Assembly (NCBI GenBank): GCA_018003515.1
Contig: JAGNDO010000003.1
Coordinates: 62,001 to 126,000, forward strand
DNA length: 64,000 bases
Origin: Caldilineaceae bacterium
GTDB lineage: Bacteria; Chloroflexota; Anaerolineae; Caldilineales; Caldilineaceae
Direction of reading: 5' to 3'
The position numbers and the translations under genes are program-made. A model generated the notes under the pieces. The model made no database searches, was not told the origin of the DNA, and saw nothing but the letters and a program-made list of their open reading frames with translations. Shown here in pieces: positions 1 to 8,234 of the stretch (position 1 is its first letter; each line of letters begins with the position of its first letter).

Positions 1-492
1 GGGGAGATCCCCGACGGGCTGATCCAGACCCGGATCGACGACTTTTTGGCCCAGGAGACCGTGTGGCGAGAACGGCAGCGTAAGGGCAGCCACTATCGCT
101 ACAATCTGCGACCGTTGGTTTTTGAGTTAACTTACGAAGGGTATGACCCCGCTGCCGAGGAACACCGCATCTTCTTGCGGGTGCAGCAGCGGGATGGGGC
201 CACGGGCCGCCCGGACGAGGTGGTGGGGGCCTTGGGCTTCGACGACTTCGCCCGCACCCTGCGCCGGGATGTCATCCACATGGCCGACGACCCGGAGGCC
301 GTGGCGTTGATGGCTGGTTATCCGCTGATCGAACAGGCGGAGATCGACCATCCCGACAATGTGCGGCCTTCAAAAAAGCGAGGCAAGCAACGCAGCAAAC
401 GCCGGGGCAAGCCAGACAAGGCTCACTCCGGCGAACGCCCGGAGATCAAGCCCCAGTCCTTTGCGGAGAAGGCAGGGGATGAGTTTGTGTAG
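1..492 (+). CDS. DUF2344 / TIGR03936-type radical SAM-associated protein, C-terminal part (5' end outside window)
   Basis: The frame is open from the first base (GEIPDGLIQTRIDDFL...), so only the C-terminal 163 residues are present; a TTG at 46 is probably internal. The visible part resembles the end of the DUF2344 domain: a GSHYRYNLRPLVFEL strand and, further on, the TGRPDEVVGALG-like segment (here ATGRPDEVVGALGFDDFAR). The last ~40 residues are a basic, low-complexity tail (KKRGKQRSKRRGK). In Chloroflexota such genes are often found near rplU/rpmA, which lie 10 kb downstream here; that is a recollection, not tested. The biochemical role of the family is not established. Family call is moderately sure. 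Confidence 0.55.
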   Translation, partial: GEIPDGLIQTRIDDFLAQETVWRERQRKGSHYRYNLRPLVFELTYEGYDPAAEEHRIFLRVQQRDGATGRPDEVVGALGFDDFARTLRRDVIHMADDPEAVALMAGYPLIEQAEIDHPDNVRPSKKRGKQRSKRRGKPDKAHSGERPEIKPQSFAEKAGDEFV

Positions 493-559
493 GGGTGGGG
501 GGACGTTGCCGTAAATGCAATTTGGAAAAGAGAACTAATTCGGATAAAATAGAATCATA

Positions 560-1072
560 ATGATTCAGAATGCTTCGCTCGATACATCATTTTGGAATAT
601 TGCCAGTCAAGCTGGCGTCGTTCCTTATCTGTTTGACTATTTTCGTGTCCATTACTGTCAAAGTGTGGCCCAGGAAATCGTGACGACGGATCCCAATGAG
701 ACGCCACTGATATATCCTCAGGCGATGTTATTCAAAGTGCTACGTGAAGATGGCCGGCTACACACGACCGAGCCTCAAGAGCCTTTGGTTCTCTTTGGTA
801 GTGGTGAGGCTCATGCCATCGCTTTGGCACGTGAGCAGGGTTGGTGGTTGCTGATCAATGATTCTCGTCCACTTGCTTATGCTAAAGCTCTGGGAATCCC
901 TTGTGTCAGTGTGCCGGATTTTTGTGTCTTGCTTTTTAGCCAAGGGCGCATCACTGAATCGGCGGCAAACGGCATTCTTAAACGTCTTCAGGCGACTACG
1001 GCTTCGTCCTTGATTACTCAGGCCAATATTTTAGTAGAACGCATTGCTTTATTGCGTGGAGAAACAAAATGA
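560..1072 (+). CDS. PIN-like (DUF3368-like) toxin of a toxin-antitoxin pair
   Basis: The 170-residue protein has the acidic residues expected of a PIN-fold ribonuclease: Asp near the N-terminus (SLDTSFW, about residue 8), Glu in GSGEAHAIALA (about residue 93) and Asp in LINDSRPLAYAKALG (about residue 114). The GEAxAIALA and NDxxxxxxAKxLG signatures recall DUF3368 toxins, which are thought to cleave RNA with Mg2+. The stop overlaps the start of the next gene by four bases (ATGA), so the two are translationally coupled. Toxin-first order is unusual for many TA modules but common for this family. Base composition is lower in GC than the neighbours, which fits a transferred module. Function is inferred. 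Confidence 0.6.
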   Translation: MIQNASLDTSFWNIASQAGVVPYLFDYFRVHYCQSVAQEIVTTDPNETPLIYPQAMLFKVLREDGRLHTTEPQEPLVLFGSGEAHAIALAREQGWWLLINDSRPLAYAKALGIPCVSVPDFCVLLFSQGRITESAANGILKRLQATTASSLITQANILVERIALLRGETK

Positions 1073-1473
1073 GCGCGAATACAATTACCAAATCTATCCG
1101 GCTTTCAACGACTGAATCCGCCGAAATCGGACAGTTGAGTACACAGACTGCCCTGTCGGAGGCTGCGCTCATGAAGAAGTGGGTCATGGAAGGTATGCAG
1201 GCGCAGAAAATGGATCTGGCTGTTTATGCCTACATGCGCAATCAAGTCGATCTGCGTGGCGGGGCGATTATGGCAGACGTGGCCTATAATCGTTTCTTGC
1301 GCGAGCTTCAAACCCGGCGTGTGGTGATCTTGGAGGATGAAACCTTTCTGGATAGGTTGCCTGGTTTGGCCGAGGCATTTAACGACGATCTGTTGAGGCA
1401 GGCGTTGGCTGATTTGGCGGGATCGACGATGTCGGCAGCCTTGGTCGAGAATAAAACGCTGAACGCTGTGTAA
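1069..1473 (+). CDS. Putative antitoxin (ribbon-helix-helix / UPF0175-like)
   Basis: The 134-residue protein begins with a strand-like segment (TITKSIRLSTTESAEI) and short helices typical of small RHH DNA-binding antitoxins. A middle segment (YMRNQVDLRGGAIMADVAYNRFL) resembles the UPF0175 helix-turn-helix region that pairs with DUF3368 PIN toxins. It overlaps the PIN gene by four bases, which is the strongest evidence for its role as partner and autorepressor. A hairpin at 1527-1561 closes the unit. The alternative is an unrelated small DNA-binding protein. Confidence 0.55.
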   Translation: MSANTITKSIRLSTTESAEIGQLSTQTALSEAALMKKWVMEGMQAQKMDLAVYAYMRNQVDLRGGAIMADVAYNRFLRELQTRRVVILEDETFLDRLPGLAEAFNDDLLRQALADLAGSTMSAALVENKTLNAV

Positions 1474-1526
1474 CCGCCACCTCTGAATTCTTCACCTCAT
1501 CCCATCAAAAACAACCCAAAAAGCTC

Positions 1527-1563
1527 AACCATCCTGGAAAATATCAGCTTCCAGGATGGTTTG
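1527..1563. terminator. Hairpin terminator between the TA pair and the converging selenoprotein gene
   Basis: A perfect 13-bp stem (AACCATCCTGGAA) with a 9-nt loop lies between two convergent genes. On the minus strand it is followed by a T-rich stretch; on the plus strand the T-run is weak. It probably serves both, better for the minus strand. Confidence 0.6.
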
Positions 1564-1566
1564 TGT

Positions 1567-2517
1567 TTACGCGCTCGCCGCCCACGCCCGGATCGTCGGC
1601 TCCGTGGCCGAGTCCAGCAGATCCAGGGCGGCGGTGAGGACGGCGCGGTGAGTGGCGGCATCCCCAGGACGGCCCAGGGGGCGGCCCAGCCAGAAGGGGG
1701 TGGTGAGGAGGCGGGGGGGTGACATGGCGATCAGGCGGTCTTGGAAGATGGCGGCGGCGATGATCACGGTGGGCAGACCGGCGGCCTCGAAGACCCGGGC
1801 GACGTGTCCCACGGACACGTGGCAGACCGGTCAGACCGGCACCAGGACCACGGCCTCTACGCCGTCGGCCAGGAGGTCGGCGGCCCAGGCCGGGGCCAGC
1901 CGTTTGGTGAGGCGGGTTTGGGCGGAGGCCCCCACAAAGCTGTAGGCCGTGGGGTGAAATGTGCCCATGACCCCGGCCGCGGCCAGCTCGCCCATGCGGT
2001 CAAGCGGGAAGACCACGTTGGAGTCGGCCAAGGCGCCGCGGATGTCGTAGCCGGGATGCCGCACCCGCAGCTGATCTTTGGGGGTGTCCACGGGGATGTG
2101 GGAGAGGGCGGGGGTGTCCTTGAGGAAATCGTCCACCCGGGCTTCGGCCTCGGCCTGGGTCATGGCTTCCAGACCGAAGGGCTTGGGGTCGTCCCCGGCG
2201 ACGAAGTGGCCGCTGGAGGTGAAGAGGGCGATGCGGCTGTGGGCCACGGGTTTGGGCAGGGGGGTGAAGGGGCCGTCGTCGTGGGTGAAGCGGCTGGGGC
2301 CGGCGTAGGCACGGGCCTGGGCGGATTGGACGTGGGCGATCACCGCGTCCCAATTCTGGCTGTCGTGGGCATCGCCGATCTGCCGGAGCAGGGTTTGCAG
2401 GAAGTCGGCGGCCTGCTCGTCGTCCAGGTTCTTGAGGAACTTGAAGTTCATGTCGCTGCGGCTGCCGTAGTAAAAGGACTCCCGGAACTCGGCAAAGCTG
2501 TCTGGGGCGGTGGGCAT
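1567..2517 (-). CDS. Glycine/sarcosine/betaine reductase selenoprotein B-family protein with in-frame UGA (probable selenocysteine)
   Basis: Reading from ATG at 2517 (preceded by AGGAG), the frame runs to TGA at 1833-1831 and then continues open for 88 more codons to 1567. The product would be 316 residues. Around the TGA the translation is VEAVVLVPV-U-PVCHVSVGHV, where GrdB/PrdB-like relatives have a redox UxxC or CxxC. Upstream, NVVFPLDRMGEL and GTFHPTAYSFVGA are typical of the family; downstream, VARVFEAAGLPTVII continues it. The TGA therefore sits exactly at the first cysteine position. A SECIS-like hairpin follows (separate entry). Family members reduce C-N or S-containing substrates via a selenol/thiol pair; the substrate here is unknown. 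A nonsense-mutated pseudogene is the alternative, but conservation on both sides argues against it. Confidence 0.75.
1802..1833 (-). promoter_or_regulatory. UGA codon and candidate bacterial SECIS hairpin
   Basis: The UGA codon is at 1833-1831. After ten bases, the minus strand forms an 8-bp perfect stem (ACGTGTCC / GGACACGT, 1820-1813 and 1809-1802) closed by a 3-nt loop GTG (1812-1810). A small apical loop beginning with G, about 19 nt past the UGA, fits the known geometry of bacterial SECIS elements, in which SelB contacts the loop. The hairpin also encodes part of the conserved CHVSVGHV segment. Confidence 0.6.
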
Positions 2518-2570
2518 GTGGGTTTTCTCCTGGGTGGTGAAGGGTTGAAGAGAAGATTCGGTCTCGCTCT

Positions 2571-3095
2571 CGTTCTCGTTCCCACGCTCTGCGTGGGAAT
2601 GCAGTTGGGCGCTCTGCGCCCCTCGGCGCAGAGCGCCGATTGGACGCTCCCACGCAGAGCGTGGGAGCGAGACCGGAGCGTGGGAGCGAGACCGGGGTCT
2701 GGGTCTGGGTTTGGGTCGCTCTCGTTTCCACGCTCTGCGTGGGAATGCGGTTGGGCGCTCTGCGCCCCTCGGCGCAGAGCGCCGATTGGACGCTCCCACG
2801 CAGAGCGTGGGAGCGAGACTGGGGTCTGGGTCTGGGTTTAGGTCGTTCTCGTTCCCACGCTCTGCGTGGGAATGCGGTTGGGCGCTCTGCGCCCCTCGGC
2901 GCAGAGCGCCGATTGGACGCTCCCACGCAGAGCGTGGGAGCGAGACTGGGGTCTGGGTCTGGGCTTGGGTCGTTCTCGTTCCCACGCTCTGCGTGGGAAT
3001 GCGGCTGGGCGCTCTGCGCCCCTCGGCGCAGAGCGCCGATTGGACGCTCCCACGCAGAGCGTGGGAGCGAGAACGTGGGAGCGAGAACGGGATGC
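2571..3095. repeat. Four-copy array of a ~127-bp palindromic repeat (family A)
   Basis: The anchor CCCACGCTCTGCGTGGGA begins at 2581, 2727, 2854 and 2981, giving spacings of 146, 127 and 127 bp. Each unit contains nested palindromes: CCCACGCTCTGCGTGGG, GGCGCTCTGCGCC...GGCGCAGAGCGCC, and CTCCCACGCAGAGCGTGGGAG. Units are joined by hexamer runs of GGGTCT/GGGTTT type. No stops occur in several frames, so long spurious reading frames cross it. The rest of 2518-3491 (after 3095) holds no recognisable gene, only the upstream region of the next gene. Copies recur at 22675-22845. Confidence 0.9.
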
Positions 3096-3491
3096 AATGG
3101 GTCTGGGTCTGGGCTTGGTTTGGCCATTATCTCAGCTTTTGGGCCAAATAGGTAATTTGTACTGCACAGTTCGTCCGTTCGGCCCGTTTTTTCATCTTTT
3201 CATCCACTTGATTGCCTGAAGTCATGATATACTATAAAATGATCTGGCCGACAGGCTGATAGATTTGTGAGTCGCCTCTTTTGCCTTTGCGTGAATTGAC
3301 TATCCGGCGTTGAGCTTCCCCCGTCCCCCCCCCCACTTCCTTTACCCAACTGCTTGCCTACAGACGTCGATAAAGGTGTCTTATGAAAAAGGAACCTCAA
3401 TTCTCCGCCAGGGGAAATAGAACCCGTTGCTGCGCCGATACCCGCTGCGGAAATTGAAGAGGCTGAACCCCTGGAGAGCGAGGAGGGGCAC

Positions 3492-6485
3492 GTGGATCCT
3501 GCGTCCGCTGAAGTGGCGATTGGGGTGGACCAGGAAGCGGAAGGCGCGGTGCAGGCGACGCCTTCCTTCCCCGTGGTGGGGATTGGGGCGTCCGCTGGCG
3601 GGTTGGCGGCGATCGAGGAGTTTTTGGCCGCCATGCCGGCCAAAGCCCAGATGGGCATGGCCTTTGTGTTGGTGCAACATTTGGACCCGGATCACAAGTC
3701 GATTCTGGTGGATCTGGTGCGTAAATATACCACCATGCCGGTGGATGTGGTGGAGGACGGCATGATCATCCACCCGGACCATGTCTATATTATTCCGCCC
3801 AACCGGGACATGGCCTTGCTGCATGGCAAGCTGCATCTCTTTGAACCGGCGGCTCCCCGGGGGCTGCGCTTGCCCATCGACTATTTTTTCCGCTCCCTGG
3901 CCCAGGATCTACAGGAACGGGCCATCTGCATTGTGCTTTCGGGCACGGGGACCGATGGCACCTTGGGGCTGCGGACGATCAAGGGGGCGGGGGGCATGGC
4001 CATGGTCCAAGATCCCCAATCGGCCCGCTATGACGGCATGCCCCGCAGCGCGCTCTCCACGGGCATGGTCGATTTTATGCTGGCCGCGGCCAAGATGCCA
4101 GCCCAGTTGCTCACCTTCGCCAGCCGGGCCCGGGGGGCTCTTGTCCCTCTCCCCCCGGATGTGGAAACCAAGGTGACGGATCTCTATCGCAAGATCTTTA
4201 TCCTGTTGCGCGCCCAAACCGGCCATGATTTCTCCTTTTACAAGCAAAATACCATCCATCGACGCATCGAGCGGCGCATGACCATCAACCAGATCGACCA
4301 TCTGGCCGACTATGTGCGCTATTTGCAGCAAAGCCCGGTGGAGATCGACACGCTCTTTCGGGAATTGCTGATTGGGGTGACCAACTTCTTTCGGGATACG
4401 GATGGCTTTGCCGTGTTGCAGAGCCAGGCCATCACCCAGATCTTTCAGGACCGACCGGCCGGGGTGCCCGTGCGGGTGTGGGTGGCCGGCTGCTCCACGG
4501 GCGAGGAGGCCTTCTCCATCGCCATCCTGATGCGGGAGGAGATGAGCCGGCTGCAAAAGGAGTACAAGGTGCAGATCTTTGCCACGGATATTGATGATGT
4601 GGCGATTGAAAAGGCCCGGCAAGCCGTCTATCCCGACAGCATCGCCGGGGATGTGTCTGTGGAGCGGCTGGCGGAATTTTTTAGCAGAAACGGCAATGCC
4701 TATCGCTTGGGCAAAGAGATCCGGGAGATGGTGATCTTTGCCGAACAAAACCTGACTGCAGACCCGCCCTTTTCCCGGCTGGATCTGATCAGTTGTCGCA
4801 ACCTCTTGATCTACATGGGCAACGAACTGCAAAAGCGGGTATTGCCCATCTTCCACTATGCCCTCAACCCCGAAGGCTGGCTCTTTTTGGGCAACAGCGA
4901 AAGCATCGGCGACTATCTGGACATTTTTGAGGCCGTGGACCGCAAATGGAAGCTCTATCGTAGCAAGGTGGGCCCTTCTCGATTGCGGGAGGCCAAGGTC
5001 GATTTTTTCCAGGCGGCGGTCATGCCAGCTTTTGGTGATGGCGAGAAGATGGCCACCGCGCAAAATGCCGGGAAGATGGAGCTGGCCGAGGTCAAGGTCG
5101 ATCTGCGGGCGGTGGTGGAACGGGCGATTTTGGCTGAGTTCAGCCCCACCAGCCTTATCATCAACGGGAAGGGGGACATTCTTTTTATTCATGGGCGCAC
5201 GGGGCGCTATTTGGAAGCCGCGCCCGGCGAACCCAGCCTCAACATCATCCGCATGGCCCGGAATGGGCTGCGCATGGAGTTGACCGCGGCCCTGCATCGG
5301 ATATTGATTCAACGAGAGGCTGTGCGCTGCCCGGGTCTGCGAATTTTGGGTGAGGGGCCGACCACGATTGTGGATCTGACCCTCACCCCCCTCACCAAGC
5401 CCGATGTCCTGTCCGGCCTCTTTCTGGTGGTGTTGCAGGATGTGACCCCAACGGTGCAGGCCCTGGCTCTGGATGACGAATCCGGCTCCACGGATATGCG
5501 CCAGCGGGTGGCCGAACTGGAATACGAGTTGCGCACCAAAGAAGAGTATTTGCAGACCGCCATCGAAGAGTTGGAGACCTCGAACGAAGAGTTGAAATCG
5601 GCCAACGAGGAGCTGCAATCGGCCAACGAAGAGTTGCAAAGCACCAACGAAGAGTTGGAAACCTCCAAAGAAGAGCTACAATCGGTCAACGAAGAGTTGA
5701 TGACCGTCAACACGGAATTGCAGGAGAAGATGAGCGCCCTCTCTCAGGCCAACGACGATCTGAACAACCTGATGTCCGGCACGGGGGTGGGCACGGTTTT
5801 TGTGGATTATGACCTGAAGATCCAGCGCTTCACCCCCCTGGTCACAGAGGTGATCAACCTGATCTCCACGGATGTGGGCCGCCCTGTCCACCACATCGTC
5901 ACCAATTTGCTCGACTATGACCGCCTGGTTCCCGATATTCAGTCCGTGTTGCGCACCTTGCAGCCCAAGGAGGTGACTGTGGCCACCCAGGATGGCCACT
6001 GGTATCTCATGCGCATTTTGCCCTATCGCACCCTGAACAATGTGATCAACGGGGTTGTGATCACCTTTGTGGAGATCACCCAACAGAAGAAAATACAAGA
6101 GCAACTGGAACAGTTATCCGCTGACCTTGAGGACGCCCGGGATCTGGCCGAAAGTGTGATCGAGACCGTGCGCACCCCCTTGCTGGTTTTGGATGATCGG
6201 TTCTGTGTGATGTCGGCCAACCAAGCCTTTTACACCTGTTTCCCCACCCAAGACAAGATGGTGAAGGGCCGAACGATCTTTGAATTGAACCGGGGCCAAT
6301 GGGACATCCCCGAACTGCGTCAATTGCTTGGGGATATTCTGCCCAAGCAGCAGGTTTTGCATGACTATGGACTCACCTTGGTCTCGACCGAATCCGAAAG
6401 ACGCACTTTTCTGATCAATGCACGGGAAATTCGCCAACAAACCGGCAAGGAGCGGCTTATTCTCTTAGGATTGGAGACGAAATGA
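3492..6485 (+). CDS. CheB methylesterase-CheR methyltransferase fusion with coiled coil and PAS domains
   Basis: From GTG at 3492 (AGGAGG five bases upstream) the protein has 997 residues. The CheB domain (about 26-220) shows Ser34 in GIGASAGG, His63 in VQHLDPDH and Asp155 in GTGTDGT, the esterase triad. The CheR domain (about 235-500) has the SAM-binding [12 protein letters not shown] and the [10 protein letters not shown] motif. A Glu-rich coiled coil (about 670-760, repeated [14 protein letters not shown]-like heptads) leads to a CheR-type PAS and a second PAS at the C-terminus. There is no kinase domain; the next gene supplies one and overlaps by four bases. Coding-like sequence extends upstream to an ATG at 3383, but one base out of frame (see findings). 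Likely role: adaptation or methyl-linked signalling not tied to classical chemotaxis. Confidence 0.88.
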   Translation: MDPASAEVAIGVDQEAEGAVQATPSFPVVGIGASAGGLAAIEEFLAAMPAKAQMGMAFVLVQHLDPDHKSILVDLVRKYTTMPVDVVEDGMIIHPDHVYIIPPNRDMALLHGKLHLFEPAAPRGLRLPIDYFFRSLAQDLQERAICIVLSGTGTDGTLGLRTIKGAGGMAMVQDPQSARYDGMPRSALSTGMVDFMLAAAKMPAQLLTFASRARGALVPLPPDVETKVTDLYRKIFILLRAQTGHDFSFYKQNTIHRRIERRMTINQIDHLADYVRYLQQSPVEIDTLFRELLIGVTNFFRDTDGFAVLQSQAITQIFQDRPAGVPVRVWVAGCSTGEEAFSIAILMREEMSRLQKEYKVQIFATDIDDVAIEKARQAVYPDSIAGDVSVERLAEFFSRNGNAYRLGKEIREMVIFAEQNLTADPPFSRLDLISCRNLLIYMGNELQKRVLPIFHYALNPEGWLFLGNSESIGDYLDIFEAVDRKWKLYRSKVGPSRLREAKVDFFQAAVMPAFGDGEKMATAQNAGKMELAEVKVDLRAVVERAILAEFSPTSLIINGKGDILFIHGRTGRYLEAAPGEPSLNIIRMARNGLRMELTAALHRILIQREAVRCPGLRILGEGPTTIVDLTLTPLTKPDVLSGLFLVVLQDVTPTVQALALDDESGSTDMRQRVAELEYELRTKEEYLQTAIEELETSNEELKSANEELQSANEELQSTNEELETSKEELQSVNEELMTVNTELQEKMSALSQANDDLNNLMSGTGVGTVFVDYDLKIQRFTPLVTEVINLISTDVGRPVHHIVTNLLDYDRLVPDIQSVLRTLQPKEVTVATQDGHWYLMRILPYRTLNNVINGVVITFVEITQQKKIQEQLEQLSADLEDARDLAESVIETVRTPLLVLDDRFCVMSANQAFYTCFPTQDKMVKGRTIFELNRGQWDIPELRQLLGDILPKQQVLHDYGLTLVSTESERRTFLINAREIRQQTGKERLILLGLETK

Positions 6486-7888
6486 GCGCACTGAAAAATG
6501 ACCCAAGCAACCAGAGCGATCTTCGCCAACAGGCCGAACAATTTCTGCAATCAGAAGACGATGATCAAATACGCTCCCAGGATCTGACCGGGGATGAAGC
6601 CCGCCGGTTGGTCCACGAACTGCGCGTCCACCAGATCGAGCTGGAGATGCAGAACGAGGCCCTACAGGAGAGCCGGATTGCCCTGGAACGATCTCAGGCC
6701 AAGTATTTTGATCTCTACGAACTGGCCCCCGTGGGCTACTTTACCGTCAGCGATAAGGGCATCATCCTTGAGGCCAACCTGACCGGGGCCAGCATGTTGC
6801 GGATAAATCGAAGCCAATTGATCGGTAGAGGCATGGGGAGCCTCATCGCTGGGCCGTATCAAGATCACTATTATGCCCAGCGCAACCAACTCCTGCGGGG
6901 ACATGCCGCCCCGGCCTGTCAGGTGCAGATGCTCCGATCCACCGGCTTCCCTCTGTTTGTGCAACTCGACTCTCTTGTTGTCAACCCACACCCAGAAGAC
7001 CCGCAGCCGTCGGCCATCACTTTTCGCATTGCCCTGACCGATGTCAGCGACGAAGTTGCCATCAAGATGTCCCTGCGGGAGGCCAACGCGGGGCTGGAAA
7101 CTGCCCTGGTTCAGCTCAAGGCCAGCCAAAAGGCCCGGCATGAACAGGAACAATTCGCCACCCTGGGCCAAATGGCGGCGGGCATCGCCCACGAATTCAA
7201 CAACATGCTGGCGGCCATTCTGCTGTTGACCCAACTTTCCCTGCGCGGGATCATGGGCGCATCGGCGGAGAAACAGATCAAGATTCATGACAACCTGAAG
7301 CTGGTGGAGGCCGAAACCCTGCGCGCCACAAACATGGTGCGGTCGATCCTGGATTTCAGTCAGCAGGCCATCTTGCAGAAGAGCGCGCTGGATCTTGTCA
7401 CCTTTTTAGGCGATCTGACCCGCTCTTTGCAGAGTACCTTGCCTCCCACCATCCACTGCACCTTTACCACCCAGGCAGAAGATGCCGTCATCTGGGCAGA
7501 TGCAGACAGGCTACGCCAGGGGATCGTCAACGTGATCACCAACGCCCAGCATGCCATGCCAAACGGGGGCGACCTCCACCTTGAACTGACCCAATTTACC
7601 GTCACCCTCCCCACCCAGGCCCCCATCCCCGGCATGAAAACGGGCACATGGTTCCGTATCACCGCCACGGACACGGGCCAGGGCATGACGGCAGAAACCC
7701 TGGCCCATCTCTACGAACCTTTCTTCACCACCCGCTCCCCCCTGGGCACCGGTCTGGGGCTGGCCCAGCTCCAGGGCACCATCATCCAACAGAACGGCCA
7801 TGTCCAGATCACCTCGCAACCGGGCCAAGGCACCCTGGTCACCCTCTACCTCCCCGCGGCCGATCTTGCCCATCCCGATGCGGGGTGA
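6482..7888 (+). CDS. PAS-domain sensor histidine kinase
   Basis: The 468-residue soluble kinase starts inside the CheB-CheR stop (ATGA), so both are probably one signalling unit. An N-terminal helical segment precedes a PAS domain (about 75-200, YELAPVGYFTVSDKGIILEANL). The dimerisation/phosphoacceptor box is GQMAAGIAHEFNNM, with His237 as the likely phosphorylation site. The ATP-binding domain shows the N box (NVITNAQHAMPNGG), the G1 box (DTGQGM) and the G2-like LGTGLGL. No receiver domain is attached and no cognate regulator lies next to it. Without membrane segments it probably senses through PAS or by contact with its neighbour. Confidence 0.88.
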   Translation: MSALKNDPSNQSDLRQQAEQFLQSEDDDQIRSQDLTGDEARRLVHELRVHQIELEMQNEALQESRIALERSQAKYFDLYELAPVGYFTVSDKGIILEANLTGASMLRINRSQLIGRGMGSLIAGPYQDHYYAQRNQLLRGHAAPACQVQMLRSTGFPLFVQLDSLVVNPHPEDPQPSAITFRIALTDVSDEVAIKMSLREANAGLETALVQLKASQKARHEQEQFATLGQMAAGIAHEFNNMLAAILLLTQLSLRGIMGASAEKQIKIHDNLKLVEAETLRATNMVRSILDFSQQAILQKSALDLVTFLGDLTRSLQSTLPPTIHCTFTTQAEDAVIWADADRLRQGIVNVITNAQHAMPNGGDLHLELTQFTVTLPTQAPIPGMKTGTWFRITATDTGQGMTAETLAHLYEPFFTTRSPLGTGLGLAQLQGTIIQQNGHVQITSQPGQGTLVTLYLPAADLAHPDAG

Positions 7889-7916
7889 GGGGTGGATTTT
7901 TCAAATCAGCCAAGTC

Positions 7917-7945
7917 TTGACAGCAAGATCAAATCTACCTATACT
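7917..7945 (+). promoter_or_regulatory. Sigma70-type promoter for the riboswitch-terC transcript
   Basis: TTGACA (7917-7922), a 17-bp spacer and TATACT (7940-7945) form a near-consensus promoter. The predicted transcription start falls at about 7952, just before the first conserved riboswitch bases. Confidence 0.8.
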
Positions 7946-7952
7946 GATTGAC

Positions 7953-8110
7953 CATTGGGGAGTAGCCACCGCCACAGGCGGGACAATCAATCGTCAAGAC
8001 GAGTATGGGGCCACCACCTTCGGGTCCATCTCCGGTTGATTGGCAGTGAGCGTCAGCGCATCCACTGAAGGCGAGACCAACGGTCTCTGAACCGTGGTCT
8101 CGTCTTTTTT
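7953..8110 (+). ncRNA. yybP-ykoY-type manganese riboswitch upstream of terC
   Basis: The leader starts with the hallmark TTGGGGAGTAGCC followed by a GC-rich helix (CCGCC...GGCGG), an ATCGTCAAGACGAG arm and a late GAGACC, the arrangement of the yybP-ykoY aptamer. That class binds Mn2+ and commonly controls TerC/Alx/MntP-type transporters. Here it ends in an intrinsic terminator and terC follows, so metal binding probably favours readthrough. Exact aptamer boundaries and the antiterminator pairing were judged by eye. Confidence 0.78.
8072..8110 (+). terminator. Expression-platform terminator of the riboswitch
   Basis: CGAGACC-A-ACGGT pairs with ACCGT-GGTCTCG (one bulged A) around a 6-nt loop and is followed by T6. 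The 5' arm overlaps the GAGACC segment of the aptamer, as expected of a riboswitch-controlled terminator. Confidence 0.75.
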
Positions 8111-8121
8111 GTGTATTTTTT

Positions 8122-8205
8122 GTTAGCGCGGATAAGTTCTGGGTCAACCAAGGTTGGTTAATTGGGTGGGGCGATTCCCTTACCCCAAGACTTATTCGCG
8201 CTAAC
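8122..8205. repeat. Long inverted repeat in the terC leader
   Basis: GTTAGCGCGGATAAGT at the left pairs imperfectly with ACTTATTCGCGCTAAC at the right, enclosing a ~50-nt middle with its own pairing. It lies between the riboswitch terminator and the terC ribosome-binding site, so it would be transcribed only after readthrough. Its role is unknown. Confidence 0.55.
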
Positions 8206-8234
8206 AACCTTTTTGAAGTAGTGGGAGACCTTTG

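Noticed and set aside
1567-1833. Two separate genes, or a pseudogene, on either side of the TGA
   Set aside because: Both halves are in one frame, the break is at the expected Sec/Cys position, and a SECIS-like hairpin follows. Pseudogene status remains possible and is stated as the alternative.
1741-2841. Long plus-strand reading frame opposite the GrdB-like gene
   Set aside because: It is the complement of a gene with clear family motifs and continues into palindromic repeats; composition is Gly/Val-rich nonsense with no family resemblance.
2571-3095. CRISPR array
   Set aside because: Units are 127 bp and internally palindromic throughout, the linkers are not unique spacers, and no cas genes are nearby.
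3909-5639. Large minus-strand frame across the CheB-CheR gene
   Set aside because: Complement of a well-defined multi-domain protein; typical shadow in GC-rich DNA.
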